This document shows positions 60,502-64,000 of a stretch of DNA of 64,000 nucleotides, in pieces. The translations under genes and the position numbers were made by a program. The DNA is from Pedobacter gandavensis (GTDB taxonomy: Bacteria > Bacteroidota > Bacteroidia > Sphingobacteriales > Sphingobacteriaceae), in NCBI RefSeq assembly GCF_014172405.1, contig NZ_WNXC01000001.1, positions 1,855,340 to 1,919,339 on the forward strand, given 5' to 3'. Position 1 is the stretch's first letter; each line of letters begins with the position of its first letter. A model generated the notes under the pieces. That model did no database searches, was not told the origin of the DNA, and was given only the letters and a program-made list of their open reading frames with translations.

Positions 60502-60807
60502 TTAGAGTTTCAATTTTCTTCCTCTTGGCTTTTGAGCCTGAAAATAATCCTCATCCATAAAGGCCTCTACATCCTTCCTTTTGAAGATTAATTTGCCACC
60601 CTTTAAGGTGAAGCCAATCTTATCTTTATTATCCTGGACCCATTTCTCACCAAATTTTGTGATGGCCATGACCTCCTGAGTCGTCAGGTAAGGCTCTTTT
60701 AGTTGCTTCAACTCTGCAACTGTATTCTGTACAGTGTTTTTCAAATCACCTATCGTCCAGATAAGTGATTCTAAAAGTTCTGTTTCTACTATGGATACTC
60801 CTTTCAT
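60502..60807 (-). CDS. Excisionase-like HTH protein
   Basis: 101 residues. An N-terminal coiled coil is followed by a MerR/HTH_17-like winged helix: 'YLTTQEVMAITKFGEKWVQDNKDKIGFTLKGGKLIFKRKDVEAFMDE' (about 40-87). This is the layout of Bacteroidota excisionase-like proteins, so it may direct prophage excision; a regulator role is also possible. It overlaps the previous gene by 1 bp. Confidence 0.72.
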   Translation of the reverse strand: MKGVSIVETELLESLIWTIGDLKNTVQNTVAELKQLKEPYLTTQEVMAITKFGEKWVQDNKDKIGFTLKGGKLIFKRKDVEAFMDEDYFQAQKPRGRKLKL

Positions 60808-61037
60808 TATTTATTCCTCCAAACTTTTAAATATTCCAATCCTTTAATCACCTCTTTAACTGTCTCGTATTCCCGATCCGGAAACTCGAATTTTATATCT
60901 TTACTGATAAGTGGTGCAACCTTCATTCGGTCTGCATACCAGAAATAAATAGGTACATTCACTTTATCCAACTTCCTCAGTGGCCCAATCCAGCTAAACT
61001 TCTCTTTTGGGGCCTCTATAACCTTAATCTTCGCCAT
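60807..61037 (-). CDS. Hypothetical early protein (76 aa)
   Basis: Not recognised. From ATG 61037, joined as TAATG to the stop of the LuxR-type gene, it has 76 residues ('MAKIKVIEAPKEKFSWIGPL'). An upstream ATG at 61049 is also in frame. Soluble, basic. Confidence 0.55.
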   Translation of the reverse strand: MAKIKVIEAPKEKFSWIGPLRKLDKVNVPIYFWYADRMKVAPLISKDIKFEFPDREYETVKEVIKGLEYLKVWRNK

Positions 61038-61627
61038 TACCATATCCATTTGATCATTCCTTTTTTAGTTGCGAAAACCGCCAATTCTATTTTTGTTCTA
61101 AAGCCAGTCTTTCTTCTGATGTTCTGCCAATGGGTGAGTACTGTTGTACTTGAAATTTCAAGTTCCTGGGCGATAAGTTTATCTGGAAGCACCACCCTAC
61201 GCACTATTTCAATTTCAGTTTTAGTGAGAACACCGTGCTTAACCTTCATCACGCAGCAAAGCTTCCCTTCACTTTTACACTTCCCTCTCCTGCCACAATC
61301 GAAAAACTCAGAATGGCCCATGTTGCCATCAACATCTATATCTGGGCTGGTATCAAGACCGCCATACTTGCAATACGTGTACTGCTTAGGGTAGTCGATT
61401 ACCGGAAGGCTCTTCCAGTGTCTTTTAAGCGTTTTTATAGCCAATGGTGATTTATTCATATCATCTGTCACCTTTTGCCTAATCCATTCCGGAAACTCCC
61501 AGAAAGAGTTGTAAACCTTTCCCAAATTCAAACACTGTACATCCATCTCCCCTGGTTTAGCAAAAAATTCAACACCATTGTCGATCATGCCGGCGAAGTG
61601 TTCTCTTTGGTAATTTGCTGTTAGCAT
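61037..61627 (-). CDS. LuxR-type HTH regulator with Cys cluster, first early gene
   Basis: 196 residues. The C-terminal GerE/LuxR-type HTH is clear: 'LTKTEIEIVRRVVLPDKLIAQELEISSTTVLTHWQNIRRKTGFRTKIELAVFATKKG' (about 132-188). The middle has cysteines 'YCKYGGLD', 'FDCGRRGKCKSEGKLCCVM' (about 85-123) that could bind metal. No receiver or autoinducer domain is present. It is divergent from the repressor and first in the lytic strand, the place of a Cro or early activator. It is a candidate activator of the late palindromes. Confidence 0.8.
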   Translation of the reverse strand: MLTANYQREHFAGMIDNGVEFFAKPGEMDVQCLNLGKVYNSFWEFPEWIRQKVTDDMNKSPLAIKTLKRHWKSLPVIDYPKQYTYCKYGGLDTSPDIDVDGNMGHSEFFDCGRRGKCKSEGKLCCVMKVKHGVLTKTEIEIVRRVVLPDKLIAQELEISSTTVLTHWQNIRRKTGFRTKIELAVFATKKGMIKWIW

Positions 61628-61660
61628 TTTCGTAGTAGTTATTTAGTATATGCCAGTTGT

Positions 61661-61678
61661 GGCTTTTATAGTATCTTT
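61661..61678 (+). promoter_or_regulatory. Candidate -7 region of the repressor promoter
   Basis: TATCTTTG at about 61670-61677 matches TAnnTTTG on the plus strand, with TATG about 19 bp further upstream as a weak -33. On the other strand TACATTTG overlaps the operator next to it and could start the early leftward transcript. Confidence 0.45.
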
Positions 61679-61696
61679 GTTGTGTTGTACAATACA

Positions 61697-61719
61697 AATG
61701 TAATCATACTAATTACATT
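61697..61719. promoter_or_regulatory. Operator-like palindrome between repressor and early genes
   Basis: AATGTAAT (61697-61704), 7 bp, ATTACATT (61712-61719): perfect 8-bp arms with a 7-bp gap. It lies between the divergent starts at 61627 and 61750. An overlapping TACTAA-N8-TTAGTA inverted repeat is also present. This is the likely site of the S24-type repressor. Confidence 0.65.
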
Positions 61720-61749
61720 GTTAGTAACATAGATACATAAATTATTCAA

Positions 61750-62484
61750 ATGGCTGATTATCAGGGAGAAAAATTTAAAGAATTCCTAAAAACAAGAAAT
61801 ATATCTGTAATAAAAGCAGCAGAAATGCTGGGTGTGAGTAGAAATACAGTGTATCAATATTTTGGATCTTCCAGTTTAACAAGGGAAACTGTAATTAATA
61901 TAATTACACACTTTAACACCACAGAGGAGGAAGTTTTCGGAATTATAAGTAAAAAGCCATATGAAAATGCTAGAATTATAGGCGAACTGCCCGAAGAAAA
62001 CCCCGAAAATACCAGATTTATAGAAATAAGCCCAGGGAGATATAGAATGTCTGTCCCCTTGGTAGAATACCAAGCAAAAGCAGGATACTTAATGGAATAT
62101 GCCGATCACACGTTTATTGAAGAACTTCCTAGACACGAAATTACAGTAAGCAAATACCATCGAGGTAAATACATCGCATTTGAGGTGGACGGAGATAGCA
62201 TGGATGACGGAACTATAAACAGTATTCCGGATGGATGTATCATAACATGTAGAGAAATTAAAAGAGATTTATGGCAGAGCAAACTTCACACACACAAGTA
62301 TCCTAACTGGGTATTTGTGCATCGATCAAAGGGTGTAGTTGTTAAGCAAATCAAAAGTCAAGATTTAGATACTGGTGTCATCTTGCTTCATTCTTTAAAC
62401 CCTAATAAAGATTTATACCCAGATTATGAAATCCATTTGGATGATGTCCTTCAAATTTTTAACGTTGTTAAACGCGAATTCTAA
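61750..62484 (+). CDS. Prophage repressor: XRE HTH with S24 (LexA/CI-like) peptidase
   Basis: 244 residues. N-terminal HTH (about 10-60, 'VIKAAEMLGVSRNTVYQYFGSSSLTRETVINIITHF') and a C-terminal S24 domain. The catalytic Ser is in 'VDGDSMDDGTI' (about 152) and the Lys in 'VHRSKGVVVKQI' (about 202). It likely holds the lytic genes silent and cleaves itself after DNA damage. It is divergent from the early operon across the operator at 61697. Confidence 0.92.
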   Translation: MADYQGEKFKEFLKTRNISVIKAAEMLGVSRNTVYQYFGSSSLTRETVINIITHFNTTEEEVFGIISKKPYENARIIGELPEENPENTRFIEISPGRYRMSVPLVEYQAKAGYLMEYADHTFIEELPRHEITVSKYHRGKYIAFEVDGDSMDDGTINSIPDGCIITCREIKRDLWQSKLHTHKYPNWVFVHRSKGVVVKQIKSQDLDTGVILLHSLNPNKDLYPDYEIHLDDVLQIFNVVKREF

Positions 62485-62496
62485 ATAAACCAAAAA

Positions 62497-63078
62497 ATGA
62501 AAAAACAAATCTTAACACTCTTAACTTTTATCCTACTGCCATTCCTATCAATAGCTCAGAGCAATTCGACTGGGTTTACTTTAACACCTAATGGTTTCAT
62601 CAGCTCCGCAGATAGTACAAAAAACTACATAGTGGTTGAATCACCAGGTAAAAGCCAACAAGATCTTTATAAAAAATCTTTGATATATCTTTCTGGCTTG
62701 TATGTTTCACCTAAAGAGGTATTGAGCACAATTGATAATGAAACTATCACAATTAATGCGGTAGCCAAAAATGCGATTAAAATGAAACACCTATGGTTAA
62801 ACCCAAGTTGGGATGTTAATTATACAATTACATTTCAGTTTAAAGAAGGAAAACTAAAAATATCAGATCCTACAATAAATAGAATGTCAACAAATACAGG
62901 TGACATCTTCAGAACCGCAACTGTAAATCCAGGTGATGGGCAAAATAACAAAGAAATCTTCAACAGGAAGGGAATACTCAAACTGAAGGATGGTAAGGAA
63001 AATCTTGAAACAATGATAAATAAATATATTACTGATTACATTACTGGGATAAATTCCACCAAACAAGATAATTGGTAA
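62497..63078 (+). CDS. Exported DUF4468-domain protein, lysogeny-side
   Basis: 193 residues with a signal peptide (1 to about 20, 'ILTLLTFILLPFLSIAQ') and a DUF4468-like body ('YIVVESPGKSQQDLYKKSLIYLSG', 'NYTITFQFKEGKLKI'). It lies 12 bp after the repressor and on its strand, so it is probably made in the lysogen and exported. A surface or periplasmic effect on the host (for example exclusion of other phages) is a guess. Confidence 0.8.
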   Translation: MKKQILTLLTFILLPFLSIAQSNSTGFTLTPNGFISSADSTKNYIVVESPGKSQQDLYKKSLIYLSGLYVSPKEVLSTIDNETITINAVAKNAIKMKHLWLNPSWDVNYTITFQFKEGKLKISDPTINRMSTNTGDIFRTATVNPGDGQNNKEIFNRKGILKLKDGKENLETMINKYITDYITGINSTKQDNW

Positions 63079-63094
63079 CCAATATTAGGAATAT

Positions 63095-63433
63095 ATGCAT
63101 GATCTAAAAGAAATTGGAGCAAGATTAAGAGTCTTCTACAAACAACATGTAGGAAGTCAAGCTGATCTAGCCAGAGAAACTGATCAAAACGTTAAGACTA
63201 TAAACCTCATGGTTAATGGCCACGTTATGGTGAACAACGAAACGATTACAGTTTTAGCGCAAAAATATAATCTTGATCCGGACTGGCTGCTTACTGGAAA
63301 AGGTGAAGTGTTAAACAACCAGAAACCAAATCCTAAATCAATAGCTAACCTACATGCTAAGGTTGCTAAGTTGGAGCTTGAATTGAAATCTGTAAAGGGT
63401 ATTCTTGAGCAGGTTCTTGCTAAACTCAGTTAG
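63095..63433 (+). CDS. XRE-like HTH protein with C-terminal coiled coil
   Basis: 112 residues. HTH at about 4-70 ('IGARLRVFYKQHVGSQADLARETDQNVKTINLMVNGHVMVNNETITVLAQKYNLDPDWLLTGKG'), ending in a leucine-rich coiled coil (about 88-110). It is the last gene of the repressor operon before attR. It may be a second regulator, for example of int or of phage choice. Confidence 0.82.
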   Translation: MHDLKEIGARLRVFYKQHVGSQADLARETDQNVKTINLMVNGHVMVNNETITVLAQKYNLDPDWLLTGKGEVLNNQKPNPKSIANLHAKVAKLELELKSVKGILEQVLAKLS

Positions 63434-63459
63434 GATAAGTTCAATAATTTGCAAAATAT

Positions 63460-63477
63460 TTACACCATGCTTACACT
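63460..63477. repeat. Likely integrase arm-type site, right
   Basis: Same 18 bp as 10415-10432, in direct orientation, 58 bp inside attR. In the circular genome the two copies flank the att core. Confidence 0.6.
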
Positions 63478-63534
63478 AAAAAATATTTCGGATCATAACT
63501 TACTGATAACAAAATCAATATCAATAAGTATGTT

Positions 63535-63560
63535 AATCCTATTGGGTGTACAAGATTTAT
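63535..63560. repeat. attR core
   Basis: 26 bp identical to attL (10284-10309). The tRNA body is not present here, only its 3' end. Confidence 0.95.
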
Positions 63561-63570
63561 TTCTTAATTA

Positions 63571-63603
63571 AAGGCGACGTTGCTCCAGACGTCGTCTTTT
63601 TTT
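63571..63603 (+). terminator. Original host tRNA-Arg terminator
   Basis: Stem CGACGT (63575-63580) / ACGTCG (63589-63594), loop TGCTCCAG, T-run. It is the host partner of the attL copy, separated from its tRNA by the prophage. Confidence 0.85.
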
Positions 63604-63674
63604 GTTTAAGGGGATTTTGCCCCGGAGATTTGAAAAATCAGGGATCAAGCGGAATTCTTGGGGGGGAATGAGAT

Positions 63675-64000
63675 TTAAGCATAGATTTTAGAAAGCCTGA
63701 ATAGGAAAAATTTAACATCCCTAACTCCCCTGGAAGTTGCCCTGAATGCTTTCACCTTAGCATTGAATGATTCCGCAGATGCGTTTGTAGATCTGTTAGT
63801 GAAAAAGTTTAGAATAGATAAGTAATGTACCTGTATAGATCTGGAGACAGTTCTGAATGCTTCTATTGCGGAATCTTCAACATCATTATACCATAATGCC
63901 AGCCGTTTAAATGCCTGTTCCTTACTTTTACATACTTTAAAGATTTCGCCTAGTCTTAGGGATAATTTATATGCCTTGTTTAACTCTGGATACCGCTCAA
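63675..64000 (-). pseudogene. C-terminal part of an ISL3-family transposase (cut by window edge)
   Basis: A minus-strand open frame of about 107 codons running off the right edge and ending at TAA 63677-63675. The translation has the ISL3 end signature 'FFTNRSTNASAESFNAKVKAFRATSRGVRD' and ends 'FRLSKIYA'. The frame is intact in the part seen, so it may belong to a whole IS; only partial sequence is available. The type is used here for a partial gene, not because a break was seen. Confidence 0.85.

Larger units (their letters stand above)
10284..63560. mobile_element. Complete siphovirus-like prophage integrated in tRNA-Arg(UCU)
   Basis: The borders are a 26-bp identical repeat, 10284-10309 and 63535-63560. 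Inside lie all expected modules: integrase, repressor, excisionase-like protein, recombination and replication, terminase and portal, capsid, connectors, tail tube, tape measure, fibres and lysis. No module is visibly broken, so it is likely inducible, though this is an inference. Its unit length is about 53.25 kb. In the circular form the repressor-side plus-strand genes join the integrase across attP. Confidence 0.95.

Overview
Organism: a Bacteroidota chromosome, most likely Sphingobacteriaceae (Pedobacter-like). The genes are AT-rich, several promoters match the Bacteroidota form (TTTG, about 19-20 bp, TAnnTTTG), and the host genes (YidC, an S9 peptidase, an SpmA-SpmB fusion, a DnaQ/GIY-YIG fusion, a DUF4468-type protein) are typical of the phylum. 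The genus is an inference from protein style only.

Layout. Positions 1-10225 are host chromosome: yidC, a secreted S9 peptidase, a methyltransferase, an SpmA/SpmB fusion, a small minus-strand gene, an OsmC protein, an exonuclease/GIY-YIG protein and a YCII protein. A tRNA-Arg(UCU) gene at 10226-10299 is the attachment site of an apparently complete prophage of about 53.3 kb (10284-63560). It is bounded by a 26-bp identical core that lies inside a longer imperfect repeat including the tRNA terminator. Host DNA resumes after 63560 with the end of an ISL3-like transposase (63675-64000, minus, cut by the window edge).

Prophage. It looks like a long-tailed siphovirus: capsid protein of the phage E family, tape measure of 1556 residues, no sheath gene. 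The lysogeny side is on the plus strand: S24-type repressor (61750), DUF4468 protein, HTH protein, then attP and the integrase (10445) once circularised. Nearly all lytic genes are on the minus strand and read leftward from the repressor: a LuxR-type HTH protein and an excisionase-like protein; a recombination/replication block (SMC-like ATPase, RecT, MBL hydrolase, DEDDh exonuclease, PAPS-reductase-like protein, replication protein, RuvC-like resolvase); packaging (ParB-like, terminase, portal, minor head protein); head and tail; a tRNA with a structured region; many small genes; tail tip and fibres; and a lysis cassette (lysozyme, holin-like, u-spanin-like) that meets the integrase tail to tail. 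A plus-strand island at 26.6-30.5 kb carries an SRAP (abasic-site) protein. Accessory genes with their own signals sit at 40.2-41.2, 47.5-48.3, 48.4-50.4, 50.7-50.9 and 51.1-51.4 kb.

Regulation read from the sequence. Three late operons (capsid, tape measure, lysis) each carry the same palindrome TTGACAAT-N7-ATTGTCAA exactly 32 bp upstream of a -7-like element and lack a -33 box. A second promoter class (TTTG-N20-TAnnTTTG with a TTACC-TTTT-GGTAA dyad over the -33 box) precedes the tRNA region, the packaging operon and the replication operon. A third motif, TACTAA-N5-TTAGCA, occurs upstream of the host exonuclease/GIY-YIG gene, the integrase and the SRAP island, which suggests common control by DNA damage. 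These three regulons, the initiator-like tRNA with its structured neighbour and the uncharacterised accessory cassettes are the main points of interest.
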